Below are positions 1 through 12,700 of a stretch of DNA of 64,000 nt, in pieces. A program made the position numbers and the translations under genes. This stretch comes from Chrysoperla carnea (Eukaryota > Arthropoda > Insecta > Neuroptera > Chrysopidae). The notes beneath the pieces were generated by a model. It was not told the DNA's origin. It saw only the letters and a program-made list of their open reading frames with translations, and made no database searches. The stretch spans positions 36,896,935-36,960,934 of the forward strand of contig NC_058338.1 in assembly GCF_905475395.1 (NCBI RefSeq). Reading direction: 5' to 3'. The number at the start of each line of letters is the position of its first letter. Position 1 is the stretch's first letter.

Positions 1-167
1 TTTCTTATTAAGCTTTTCCGGATATTCAGTTAATTTTACGGAAAAAAATAGCGAGATTCTTTTTAATATTTAAATAATATCGGTATTATGAAAACCTTAT
101 GGATATATTAAATTTTAGTTAAATGTTGATTCAAGACACTATTATTTACCTCACTTGTGTTTTTCAG

Positions 168-2938
168 ATATTATCTTGGTTTAGCCAAACAAGCCAGTGT
201 AAGTGATACATGTGCAACAATGCCAAATCGTTTACAATGGTTATTCACACCACATGGACATCGATTCCTCGTTTCAAATAATTTTACGTATGGTGAAGAT
301 TTAAATACTTCATTATTCAATTCATCAGCACATAAAACTGATCCCCTTGAATATGTTATGAGGGTATATATATTTTGTACACAGATGAAATGATAAAAAC
401 ATATTTCAAAATCTTTTTTTTATTTTACAGGCATTTCGTGAACACTTATTAGAAAGAGTTGTACAAACACTTGTAGCACCCGGTACCAAATCAAATGATC
501 CATCATCGGAATCATCAGATGATCCAATTCGCCGTACGCAGATAGCCGACGTTTTAAGTTATGTACAACTTTTAATGGATAATATTTCAACATCGAATAT
601 TTCTAATGTATTTGCTTTTAAACATGATGGTAAGTTTAAATAATTCGAAAAATTGTTCACAATAACATTTTTGAGTAAATTTTGTTTTACTTTACTGACC
701 GACCAGTGTGTCGTTATTATGGCAACTCCCTGAAATATTACTCATGTACGGAGCGAATAAGCAGTTTTTTTTTAAACTTTGGAAAATGGAAATCTGTTTT
801 AAAAATTCAGAAAGTACAAAACCAGTTTTTCACAATTAAATTCTCTTGAATGAGATCTTGGTTTGATTATTACTTCAAAGCATACCTTATAACTGAGAAA
901 GGCATTTTTGAGAGTTTCTTTTTCTACACAACAAGTGGCCATAGTACTATTGTAATAATGTATTGATGTTCTACAGTATGACATTAAACAACAAATCGAT
1001 TTTACCAATTTTAAATAAATTGTTTGGATAATTTTGATCTGTAATTTGAAGTCTACCATGAAACCTATCTTCAAACATATATCATTTCCCAATAAAAATT
1101 AATATTCTCCACTTTCAATACAATAAATAGCTTGAAATAAAAAATTTAATATTCTATCCTTCTAGAATGTCGTGATAAAATTTGTCTTTGGTGGTCTGGA
1201 ATTGTTGGTGTTGCCGCATATTGGTTACTTGGTGAAGATTCGCAAGCGGAAAGTTTATATCCAGTTGTTGAAAATTTACCCGAAGAATTAAATGCAATGA
1301 ATGAGCCTTTACCGCGTGCAGTTTTAGCTGCTTTTAAAGCTCGAAAATTATTACTTTTATCATCCAGACGTATTTCAAATAAAATGATTTTAAAACAATG
1401 TGATTTTGCCAGTGTACTTCTGGAAGAAAGTTTAACATACAATAGTTGCAAATCTCCAAACAATATGATATTGGTGAGTATTTTTTAATTAGTATGTAAT
1501 ATGAACTGTAATAAATTTTAATACTTGATGGATCTACAAAAATTGTTTGCTTCTGAGGTGCATTGTAGTTGCATTGCGAGTTTGTTTTAGATATTCTGCA
1601 ATGTTTCTTCTATGCAACCCAAAGGTGAATTTCATCTACAAAATGATCTTGTTTCATAAACAACGTTATATCATCATCTTGAAAATGATCAAAAATGTCT
1701 GTAGTTATTTTTTCACAGGCTTAATTTTGTTATCTTTTTTTTTTTTTTTTATAATCTCAATGAATTTTAAAATGCAAAATATTAAAAATATAATTATAAA
1801 TTTAGCAAAAAGGCAATAAATATTTTTTTTAAATTAATTCATTTTTACAGTTATTCCAATTACTGGTGTGTGATTGGTTGCTAGAAACACGCACTTCATT
1901 GTGGGAAGAAGATATGTTAAATGGTGATCAATCGACAACGGTTACACCTGTTGTGCTATCAGGTTTCCAATCAAATGTATCTTCTTTACGTATTTTAACT
2001 CAGTACATTCAATCGGCTTTACCACGTGTATTCCTATACGAAGCCACATTAAGATTAATGGCTGGAGCGGCACCTGGTAAAACACAACAATTATTGGATC
2101 GAAGTTTACGGCATCGCCATTCTAGATCATCTATTATCTGTGGCAAAGGTAATTTCCAATAAATATCATAAATTTTTATCTTCACTAAAAATTATAAAGA
2201 ACATGCATGTAATGTTATAGTATTAACACTTAGAATGGTTTAAGTTTTGCTTTTATTTTGACTTAAAGTGTACTAAGCAGAAAACAGTAGATAATTTTCT
2301 TCAATAATACAAAAAAAAAAAAAAATTTTTCTGAACTGAAAAAAATAAATTTTAATTTTCGCATACCTACATATATTTAACATAGGAAAAATCCACACTC
2401 TAACTTAATCCCACAGCTTTTCTTAACAATCTTAAATAGAATCATTACTAGAGATAATTATTCTTGAAATTTAGAGATCTATCAAAATAAGGAAATCATT
2501 TCCGAAAACCACAATCGATATTCAATTCAATTATAGCAAAAAATGTTTAAATGAAGTTTTTATTCTTTATATTAACCAAATTAATCTATAACTTGATTAC
2601 AAAGTTGATACACAGAAATTTAGAATTAGTTCGAATTTTAAATAGTTTTTGATACTCAGTGACTGTATTAGATCCAAAACAAATTGCCATTAATCAATTT
2701 TTTTTATTATGCTATTTCAGACAAATCAAATCAAGAAAATTTCGGGGAACGGGAACATGCAGCAGCATTATATTTAGCATGTCGTCATTTACCTGGACAA
2801 TTATTATCATCGCCTGGCGAACGTGCTGGTATGTTAGCCGAGGCAGCAAAAACTCTTGAACGGATCGGCGATAAGAAACGGTTGCAAGATTGCTACAAAT
2901 TAATGAAATCGTTAGGTCCAAATTCAGTTACGACATAA
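168..2938 (+). CDS. SREBP: Sterol regulatory element-binding protein (SREBP), C-terminal part; 5' end outside window
   Basis: Five terminal exons join in phase: 168-363, 431-629, 1166-1473, 1851-2148 and 2721-2938 (TAA), giving 405 residues. This is the cytosolic C-terminal regulatory domain of the membrane-bound lipid-synthesis transcription factor, the part that binds SCAP. Family hallmarks are the helical run with WWSGIVGVAAYWLLGED, the LYLACRHLP stretch, and the end block AAKTLERIGDKKRLQDCYKLMKSLG, which resembles the vertebrate SREBP terminus. The bHLH-zip, both membrane spans and the S1P/S2P cleavage sites should lie upstream, left of the window. Exon 168 opens in phase 2, so it is internal. 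A polyadenylation signal AATAAA lies at 3085-3090, about 150 nt past the stop. The gene runs tail-to-tail with UFSP2. Identity is confident; exon limits are inferred from GT-AG sites and reading-frame continuity. Confidence 0.9.
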
Positions 2939-3932
2939 TTGAATGTTGATTATTTCTGTTTTTATTATTTATTAATTTTGTGAACTGATTTTTTTAATAT
3001 TTAATACTGTAAATACTACATATATATACTTATTTTTATTACAATTAAATAACATTTTAAATTTTAATATTAATGAATTTAGTTAATAAAAACGCTTTAA
3101 ATGATTTAAAAAATAACTATTATTTTATAAAATAATTCCATTGTTACAAAAATAATCCCTAGATAAATATTACAAATTTAAGGCCTGCAACATGAAAAAC
3201 AATTTTTTCTTATGATAGACCATAATATCATAATTTAGCGCAGAAAATGGTTCGGAACGTCAATTTGCGCCACTCATATCAATTGTTGAAATTCCTTTAA
3301 ACTGTAATTTATTCTAGCCTACTCGGATCATTTTCACTTACGTTCATTACGACACGGAAACTGTGAAAATGTAAAGAAAAGCGGGAATTTACAAATTATA
3401 GTGTATAGTATACACTTTCCAGCGTTGTGTCGATCAACTTTTACAGTTTGTAGTTTCCGTTTTTCTTTGTATTTTCTCGGTTTCATCATGCATCTACAAA
3501 ATTAATAACTATGCAGAGATTGTAGGACAACTCGTAACGAAGAAAATGTTTTTTTTAATGGTACCTATTCTTGCCTTTTCGCAATTTGTGCGGAAATTAT
3601 ATTATTTTGTGATGGAAAATTTACTAAAAAATACCAGTCGAGAGTCATACAAGTCGAGAAAAAAAGGCAAAAAATGTGATTTTTTAGCTATAATCCGTGT
3701 TTTCTCCTAAAGTTTCCATCGAATTTGACTTCAGTTAGTCTGTTTTTTTATTCGTTTTTTTAGTGCTACATACCCTTTTTGTTTGTTTTTTTTTTTTAAA
3801 GAATTTTCTGATCAGGTTTTTTTGTTGTTTAAAAAAGAAAATTAAATTTACTTTACATTTATTTTAAAAACAAAACCAACATACAAAATATATAAAAATT
3901 TGTAATAACCTTCTCCTCAACAATAAATAATT
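2939..3932. other. Convergent 3' region between SREBP and UFSP2
   Basis: AT-rich sequence holding both 3' untranslated regions. AATAAA on the plus strand at 3085-3090 fits SREBP. TTTATT at 3858-3863 reads as AATAAA on the minus strand, about 70 nt beyond the UFSP2 stop. No coding potential or recognised repeat was seen. Confidence 0.6.
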
Positions 3933-6900
3933 TTATATAAAATTGGGTAATTGTGGTAAACACAAATTATAATAAGCACCTTTTTTCCAAAAATCAACAC
4001 CTTTCCATGCACAACCACCTTTATTTTGTACTTGATGAACATCATCAGAGCCTTTAAAATGTGGATCCAATATTAAAAATTTTATTTCATCTGTATATTT
4101 ATTAAAATCAACACCAATGATCGTATGTGCTAAGACACCTCCACCAATCATAATCGGAGTGCCATGTACTTTAAAATGCTGTGATAATTGTGGACCTAAA
4201 CTTGCAATTTCTGTACCAGAATTTACATTTATGATACGTGATTGTATACCCAATGCCGTATCCAAATAAAAACTCACTTCGGTTGAACCGATCCATTGTC
4301 TCGAATTGATAAAAGATGATGGTTTATCACCAATGGCAACTAATAATTCTTGGATTTCTTTATGGGTTGGTACTGGTTTTGTTGAGTATCCTTGGAACCT
4401 ATGTCAACATTTATAATTAAACTTATCTTAATGGATATAAATGAAGAAAATCAACAAAGCATGCAAATGATTTTTTTATCTGAAATTTGGTTTTCCTATA
4501 TATGTTCAATGATTGTTATTCTCAAAAAAACTGATTTTTGTGACCTTGACCTTTAATATTTAAGGGCGCTAACACATGACCATATGTTTTTTGTACTATC
4601 AAAATAAAGGTTTGTACAAATTTTCAGCTTATTCCGAGATTGCGAGTTTGGCCTCTTTTTTTGACTAAGATGATCGGGCTAGTTTATAATATTTATAATA
4701 TAATTTATAACTAATAAAACTATGGATTACTTACCAAAACCATGAGCACAAAGTTTGTAAAGATCGATATGCACAGCCCCAACCATCATCGTTGAAATTA
4801 TCTTGCATATAATGATAGTAAACGTATTTTCCTTGAACTAAACTCGTTTCCCCACCTTTTACTAAAAATTTATAAAGAAATTTAAAACCGTATGTACCTT
4901 AAAGAGTAACTGACATAACAACGAACAGCCCAAACTCTTGGGGCTAGGACCGTGATAATTTGTCTGTGGGTTTCTTTGACATTGTAGGTAAGCACTCATC
5001 AGGAGAGGACAGCTGCCTGTCTAAACCTGATAAGGCTGGACTTCCATGTTGTATACGTAATAAATATGCGTTGCCTGTACGAACTAATAAACTGTGATAA
5101 TTTTCATTCGACAAAATAGTAAAAAAGAATTAAATTTGACGGATAAACATTATTATTATCCCGAGCCCCATCGTATTACATTTGGTTTTTGAAGCTTGCG
5201 AATGTAAAAACCATAAATACCTTGTGAATGTATTCCATCATGTGGATTAATTAATTTACCAGAAAATGTATAATCTTCGTTAAACATAAATGCATTAGAT
5301 TGTCGAAACATCGGACGATTTAATGGTAAAACAAATAATATATGTAATATTTTACGTTCATTTTCTAATAAAGATTCAGGCATATCTTTTGGATAAAATA
5401 TCGTTATAAAATGTCCACAATCTTTTGGAATGAAATGATATGGTGTTGGTAACTTTATTGATGGTATTAAATCGTTATTGAATCGATCCTCAGGATCATC
5501 ATAATCGTCTCTTGTTATTTGATTTAATAAACTTTGTTCATTTAATTTCAAACTTCGGCATAAACTTTCAATTAAAATATTATACAAATTGACAACTTTT
5601 GTTTGTCTGTATACCAATGACAACATATCAATTTTTAAATGCATTTGTAGACATTTGAATTTTTCTAAAAAAAAAAATCAGACATTTGAATTAATTAATA
5701 GAAAAAAATGATTTTAAGGTAGTTTCCAAAAAACTTGAAAGGCTCAGCTTCATTCTAACTTTAGGCGACGTAAACGCTGACTTTGGATGGTATAAACCAA
5801 TCAGAAATCGGCATTTAATACGCCGAGTTCTGATTGACAATTAACTACAACCATTTTCTTTAACCAGGTTTTTCGAAATATGCTGTAGTTGGCAAGATAC
5901 AAATAAGTAAACCTAAAATTGGATGATAAAATAAAAATACACGAGTCCCAAAATCCCACGTATTGGGCAGGAATTATAAACGGAATTAAGTAAACATATA
6001 ACTATACCATTCCCTGTTTACTTTTTATAGGTTGGATCTATAGATAGAGTCTTGAACTTTAATGTAAGATTTCTAAAATTAGTTTTTATACAAAAAATAA
6101 AAATTTCGAATCTATTAACTTACTTTTATTATGATTTATAATTGGTGCATGCTTAGTAGCATCATCCAGGGCGGTCTCAAATGTTGGCTTCCAAAACATG
6201 TCAACATCCAAAATTTCCTTAAAAACAATTATCAATTAATTATAAAAGAAGCTTTTGCTACTTGTTTATAAAAAATATAAAGCAAATATTTTAATATAAT
6301 TACAATTGTATTACTCGTCTTTTTGTTTTTGGTTCTGGAACTTGATCCTTCTACTTGCTTTATGGTAGAGTCACTAGTCAATTCACCGACTGTTGCTTGA
6401 CCGGTGATACCACTTAATCCAGTTTCAGGATCAGCTCCCATTAAATGCACATTACCTTTTGGAAAATGGAATGATACTTGGCCGGAAACAAACTAAGAAC
6501 AAGAGAAAAAACATTTGACTCTTACACTTACACACAAAGTAATAAGAATATCTTTCTTCTCACTTCCTCAGTGGACATGAGATATGCTATAAACACATAC
6601 ATAATATAATTGGATTTGTAACGTATAAACCGCAGACCTATGCTAACACGACCCCATTAAAGGCGTGGCCAACCCGTAGATCAGTGAATGAACGCAATCA
6701 CAGGATAACGCAAGGATTAAAAACCCGCAGCCCTGTGCTAGCACGACCCCATTAAAGGCATGGCCAACCTGTAGATCAGTGAAGAAAAAAAATTAACGAA
6801 TTTGTTCGACGAAATTGTAATATTACAATTTAAAATCAACTAATATGTTATTTTTAAATCAACTAAAGTGGGTAGTATAGTGTTATAATTGAAAATCGAT

Positions 6901-7870
6901 AATATTAGTTCAAAATCGACATATTAAAAAAAATTATAGGTATGTTTTTCAGAATTCTTTCAAAGTATTAGCTTTAAATTTTAGTATCATTGGAACTTGT
7001 CAAATTTAAACGATTCAACATTAAAAAAATGGCCATATGTGTTATTTCAAATGTAGACTTTAGGAGTCGATTACTCGAAAACTAAGCCGAAACTCGAAAA
7101 TGAGCACTCTTAATTTTCAATTTGTTTTACTTTGTTTAACCATATTCCATCGTCAAATCGTGGCGCCACAGTTATCGTACTCTCCCCGTTTTGGCTATGG
7201 GCTACTTACTTTCTTATGTAATGCAGAACAGGAATTTTTAATAGATTCAGCAGTACAATCACAAACTAATAATAATCGAGTCTTCAAACGTAGGTGAACA
7301 AATTGTTTCCATATATCAGATTCACTAACAATTTCATATGTTGTGTTCTCTAAACGATCATGGACTCTAAAATATACATTTATTCCACTACTATCTCCAA
7401 TAGGACAGTTTATAATCAATGGATTATCGGTTATATCCACTTCCTAGAAATAGTAATTCAATTTAAATTTACTGAATAAATATGTTTCACAAAAACACAG
7501 CCAGACTAGTTTCTTTTCTCCCAATAATAGATTTAAATCTAATTAAATACCTTTAAAATTTTTGCAATTACAGTATCATTTAAATCTTTTTCAGAACCGA
7601 ACCCAACCACTCCACATAAATCAATCTCGGTTGGATAGCTGATGGGAACTTTCGGAATTTCATCATGAATTAATTTTAAACCAACTACCAATAAATTTCC
7701 ATCATACATAATTCCATACAGGCATGCTGCTGATTCTGATTTGACTTGGCCCAATTTCTATATTACATGGTTGAAAATTTCCATATTTCTTATTTTCGAA
7801 TATTTACAATATTATCCAAACACTTACTTACGTCAATTAAATTTTGAGAAATTTTCAATTGTGGTGCCAT
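3933..7870 (-). CDS. Ufsp2: Ufm1-specific protease 2 (UFSP2)
   Basis: Eight exons on the minus strand join in phase: 7870-7832, 7757-7551, 7443-7210, 6492-6304, 6217-6124, 5664-5221, 4861-4735 and 4398-3933. They encode 599 residues, longer than the human protein (about 470) but near the fly one. UFSP2 is a cysteine protease that matures Ufm1 and removes it from targets, chiefly at the endoplasmic reticulum. The catalytic centre is intact: Cys432 in [12 protein letters not shown], Tyr420 in YHYMQD, and Asp556/His558 in FLILDPHF. The Cys-to-Asp spacing of 124 residues equals that of the mouse enzyme. [19 protein letters not shown] and the terminal [17 protein letters not shown] are further signatures. 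The start [11 protein letters not shown] is the only Met that joins in phase to exon 2. The N-terminal half is divergent, as usual in this family. The 5' end faces Spd-2. Confidence 0.93.
6515..6782. repeat. Repeat patch in UFSP2 intron 3 (dispersed repeat plus two minisatellite units)
   Basis: The stretch 6515-6620 (ACACAAAGTAATAAGA, then ATCT and a CTTCCT/GTGG block) matches 44975-45060 with few changes, and its tail GATTTGTAACGTATAAA recurs at 45548. Next come two related units, 6629-6686 and 6722-6782, about 95 nt apart, sharing TGCTA(A/G)CACGACCCCATTAA, a GGC(A/G)TGGCCAACC block and GTAGATCAGTGA. The same unit recurs near 10750-11430 and, inverted, near 40930-41160. Confidence 0.65.
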
Positions 7871-9723
7871 TTGACTGGAAATATGTCCCGTGTATCGTTT
7901 TGACAGATTAAAGGCATGCAATTTACGTGGATTTATCTACACGTTACAACCAACAACTGTCAATTAACAGTTGATCATACTCATAGACTTATAGTAAACA
8001 CAGATTGACAATAATGGCCCAATTGGGTTACAATCTTTGAAAATACACTACTGCAATTGTTAACAGAGTGAGAACTACGTCTCAAAGTAGATTGACAAGG
8101 ATAATAAATGCCTAAATGAAGCATGGTCATAATACGCATGTCTTAATATACAACATAATATCCTGGCGCGTATTTAAAATAACATTATATCACTTTTAAA
8201 AATTACAACAAACACAGAATTATCAAACAATATTACTCGTTTGAACGTTAAAACAAAATAAATTTTTATGCAGTTGTGAATGTGAAATATAAACAGATCA
8301 GTGATACAGCTGATTCCGGCCATACGATCATGCGCATTGAATACCATTCTTCGGTATTACGTGTTTCTCCGTCAGCTGTTTGAATATTGTATTTTTGTCT
8401 TTGTTAATCTACTCGGTGAAGCCAAAATATACATACTTGGTATACGCTGGGCTCATCTATTTAAAATATATGATCTAAGGTTACAATACGCATCAAACTG
8501 AACGTTAGCTGCTCGTGGACCACGTATGTCGATTTTATTTATAGAAATAAATGCGAAATATACTGATTATTATTTCCGAAATGGCAATACCTAGAAAGCT
8601 GAAATTTTGCATCAACTTATTCCTTTTGCGACCCATAGAAGATTGCAATAAAAAAGATCTTTGAGAAATTAACCAACTTTAAAAAGTATTCAAATGCAGG
8701 GGAAGTGAGTGCTTCAATTGTTGGGACTCCGAGGGGAGAATTTAAGCAACATGTTTCTGGAGCATACATTACGGGTAAAAATTCTTTTGGGAGAGGATAA
8801 AAAAAATAATAGAAAGAAAGTGTATTCCGTTTACCATAGCTGTAATAATTAAAAGTTAAAAATATAAAATTTTTTTTATACAAAAACATTAAAAATGCAT
8901 TAGTATAGGAATTATATGAGTTGAGCACACGATCAAAACTTGTCTAGTCGGCTGGCTATATACAGTGATGCGAAAAAGTTCAACTTAACCCTTAAATTAT
9001 TTCTAAACCGGACAATATACAAAAAGAGTATGCTATGGTGAACGTCATTGTTGTTAAACGATCAATATTACACCACCATTGAAGTACCATAAATTTCAGC
9101 TCTTTAATTTAAACCCTTCAAATATAATTTAAAGGTTTCCGAAAATTTTCATATATTTAGCTAGTTCTTGGTAAAACTTGATTTAATATTTCGATCATTT
9201 GTATTAGCGGTCTATAATTCTTTGAGTCTTTGATCATAAATTAGTTTGTGCTCTATTTATTTCTTTTGTATATATGAATCAATGGTCAATCTAATTCAAA
9301 ACAAGAGATACTGGCTATTTTATAAAATTTTTAAATGTTCGTTACTATTAGTTTTAATAAATAATTTTGGTTAATGAAATTAGTAAGATAAAACTATCAA
9401 AGTATCTATTCATTAAAATTTTTTATTTTTGTTCTTTTTTAAAAAAACTTATTCGTTTTCTTTTTCTATTATATATAAATACCTATATTATATTCATTGT
9501 ACTCTTTCTTTCAAACTGTAATCTTTTGTATTTGAATTTAAAAAGAAACAACGGAAATTACTGTCAATTCGAATGAAAACTTTTAAATTTCGAGTAACCA
9601 TCGGGGTGTACACATCTGGTTAATAAAATTTTAATATTTAACGGTTAAATAATTAATTACAAAATATTTTTTCACGTTTTATATTTTTAACTTGATTCAA
9701 TTTAATGAAATTTTTTTGAAAAA
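7871..9723. promoter_or_regulatory. Divergent intergenic region, UFSP2 / Spd-2
   Basis: 1.85 kb separates the start codons of the two head-to-head genes. It must hold both 5' untranslated regions and promoters, but I could not locate a convincing TATA box or initiator for either. No coding exon or clear repeat is visible. Confidence 0.4.
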
Positions 9724-12700
9724 ATGGCTGATTTGTTTACTCCGAAACGAGATTTAATTGATACTTCATTACAAAACACACCATTGCCGCAAGCTACTTC
9801 GACTGTTGAAAAAAGGTTCGATTCAAATTACTTTGAATACATTGAAGAAGTAATTCACTAATTGTTTTTATTTACAGTAAATTTCGTCCTTCTAAAGCGT
9901 GTAATCTTTTAAAATACAATGAAATGGATAAAATCCCATCAAATCGTTTTTCATCTGGTTCAACATCAAGTCAACAAAGTGCAGCAAATTCATCGCTGGG
10001 AATATTACAAGTTGAACATTTAGAAGGTATGATGCATAGTATACAAATTTAATTCTAGGTTTCGATCCAAATTTAATTCCATATTAAAATCTGAATCAAA
10101 TTTGAAAAAAGTAGTCAAGACCATAACATCTTAAAATTAACTGTGTGAATTTCCTGATTTAGCAATGAGAAAACTAATTCGAGAGTGCTTTACATAGGAG
10201 CAATGCAACAGGTGTTTTGGGCGATTGTTTGCTTAACATTAAAGATTCAAAGAATGCAAATTCAAAGCAATTCACTATTCCGTTGCTCTCTTATCGTAAG
10301 GGTGAATACTAATTAAGAAAATATAGGCATTGGTAATTTTGCAATTTGCCTCTTGAGAATGGTGCCGATACAACTCATTCAAAAGTTGTGGTAATTATGC
10401 GAAAGTGAAGTTCCACTTATATTTCTCTGTAAAATAGTAAATAATTAACTTTTATTTTATTTTACACCTCGACAAATTGGCGAAAAATCGTATTTCGATC
10501 AAAAAAATTATTAATTTTTCGAATTTTTCCGCTTTAATGATTCCACTTATCAAAGTTAATAATTCAACCTATTGTAATTCAATCCCATTGCCCCAATTAA
10601 AGGCATAGCCAAAATTAAAACTAATATTTGTATATTTTATATATATATTTTATTCTTAAAACATTTTTTATCACAAGTCTCAAATTATGTTAATTTATAG
10701 TGAATGTTTGTCTCTCTTTTAATTAATGAGGATTAATGTAAAGTCCAAAAAATCCATAGATCCGTGCTATATCAACTCCACGAGAGTCATGAGCATCCCG
10801 CATAGCGTCTATGTATTTAACGTCATTGTTAATGCAAAGGTCAAATAACCCGCAGGCCTATGCTAATTAGAAGGCAACGCAATAGCCTCTTTACAACCTT
10901 CAAACATTCCTTAGTTCGACGGCCTGCACCACAATCCACACAATCGTGACCATTGGTCAAGTAAGGACACGGCATAATAACCTACCTACGCATCTATTCA
11001 AACACATTATAAATAATGCGAACTGTGCTTGCGATTATTGTGCGAAAACCATATACTGAGTGCGTGACCTGTGCTAACTCGACCCATCATATGAATGGCT
11101 GATCCGTAAAATGCATGTGCATTTGAATCACATTGTTAACATAGTATACAAAACACTTGCAGATCCGTGCCAATTCCACTGCATTAGAGGTATCGCTTAC
11201 CTGAAGAACGCTAGTGTATTTTAATCATAATGTTAATTTAAAAGCAAAAACTCCCAAACTCACACTTATTCGGCATGGCCAATTCGTATATCCTAGAATA
11301 CCTTTGTATTTTAATCACAGCTATAATAGGGACATTTAGCGGGTCTGTGGGTTTTTTGTCTTTATGCTAACATTGTGTATCAAATGTATCAGCGTTCTAC
11401 GGGTTAATTATGCCTCTAATGGAGTAAAGTTAGGATTAAGACTTTTACTTTAATCGTGTGATGAACATATATAATTTACATTCATCAATGTAAATTCACA
11501 TAATTGGAGATTTTAACAAAAAACAGTGTAAAAATATTCGGTAAAAAAAAAAAAATTCAAACAGTTTTATATTCTGGATTTTCGGACAATTCTCTCCCTT
11601 TCTCCTCCATCTACATTGCCACGTCTGACCTTAGCTCTATTTTGTATCCAACGAATACTAGAATAAATAATTTTTAATTTAAAAATGTTTTCTCGCAGAT
11701 ATTGGACATTGCGTGCAAGAAGATAATGCAAAAAATGATCCATTTAAAAAACCATTACCTAAATTATCAATAAATGCAAATTTAGAAGCACAGCGACATT
11801 TGGCTCTACGTGCTTTAGAACGTTCAAGTATGGGTTCAAAAAATTTAGTAAAAACATCTAAACAGCAGGATGCATCTATTAACTTACCATCATATTTATT
11901 ACAAGCAAACTCTCTTCAAAATACCCCAATTCGTAAAAATACCAATATCGATGGAGGTGTAACCATGGAGAGTGATATAACAGGTTCACTCTGCGCATCA
12001 TTAACGAGTGAATCAAATGAATTTAGTGATAGCCAAACAGACAAGGTAACTTTTTTTTTCCGTAAAACAAAATAGGCCGTGCCTGCTATCACGTTCATTT
12101 TAGTCCCATCAAATTATATTAAATTTCATATGATTTTAAATTCTCAAAATTTTATTGTGATTAATCAAGAAACAAAAAATTGAGCATATAACTAAATCTT
12201 AGACCTTGACCACAATCTGTTTAAATAACTGACCGGAAAGCTGTCTTTTCCACACTACCAAAAGTGAAATTTATTGAAGTTTTGAGTACAGCAATGCCAC
12301 CTTTGTCAATGTTTAGCGTTTTACCTGAATATAATACAAATTTTCATATGCGCAGGAAAAAAAGGATAATTTCGTAAAATCAATGATTTTCCAAGTTTCT
12401 CCAAACTTTTTTTTCAATTTACTCGAAATCTATGCTTTTAAGAATTTTTTCTCTTAAATGCATACTTTTCGAGTAAATTACAAAAAAGTTTGGAAAAACG
12501 TGGAAAATCATTGATTTTTTCGAAGTTACCCTTTTTTCTGCACATATGAAAATTTTTATTCTATTCAGGTAAAACGCTAAACATTGCTGTACCCAAAACT
12601 TCAGTAAATTTCACTTTTGATAAATTGAAAATTTTTTATTCTATTCATATCGTTTTTCTTATTTACTGTAAAACTTTATTTTTTGAAGATAAGATTTTTA

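Noticed and set aside
1547-1819. 90-codon open frame in an SREBP intron
   Set aside because: It falls wholly between phase-consistent SREBP exons and is mostly Phe/Ile/Leu from T-rich DNA.
5156-5220. Extension of UFSP2 exon 6 through [11 protein letters not shown]
   Set aside because: The open frame continues to a stop, but joining at 5221 (donor GTATTT) gives the family-like transition into [15 protein letters not shown].
6304-6314. Alternative UFSP2 exon 4 donor (ACGA followed by GTAATAC)
   Set aside because: It leaves phase 1 and leads to an early stop in exon 5; the donor GTAATT after position 6304 is in phase.
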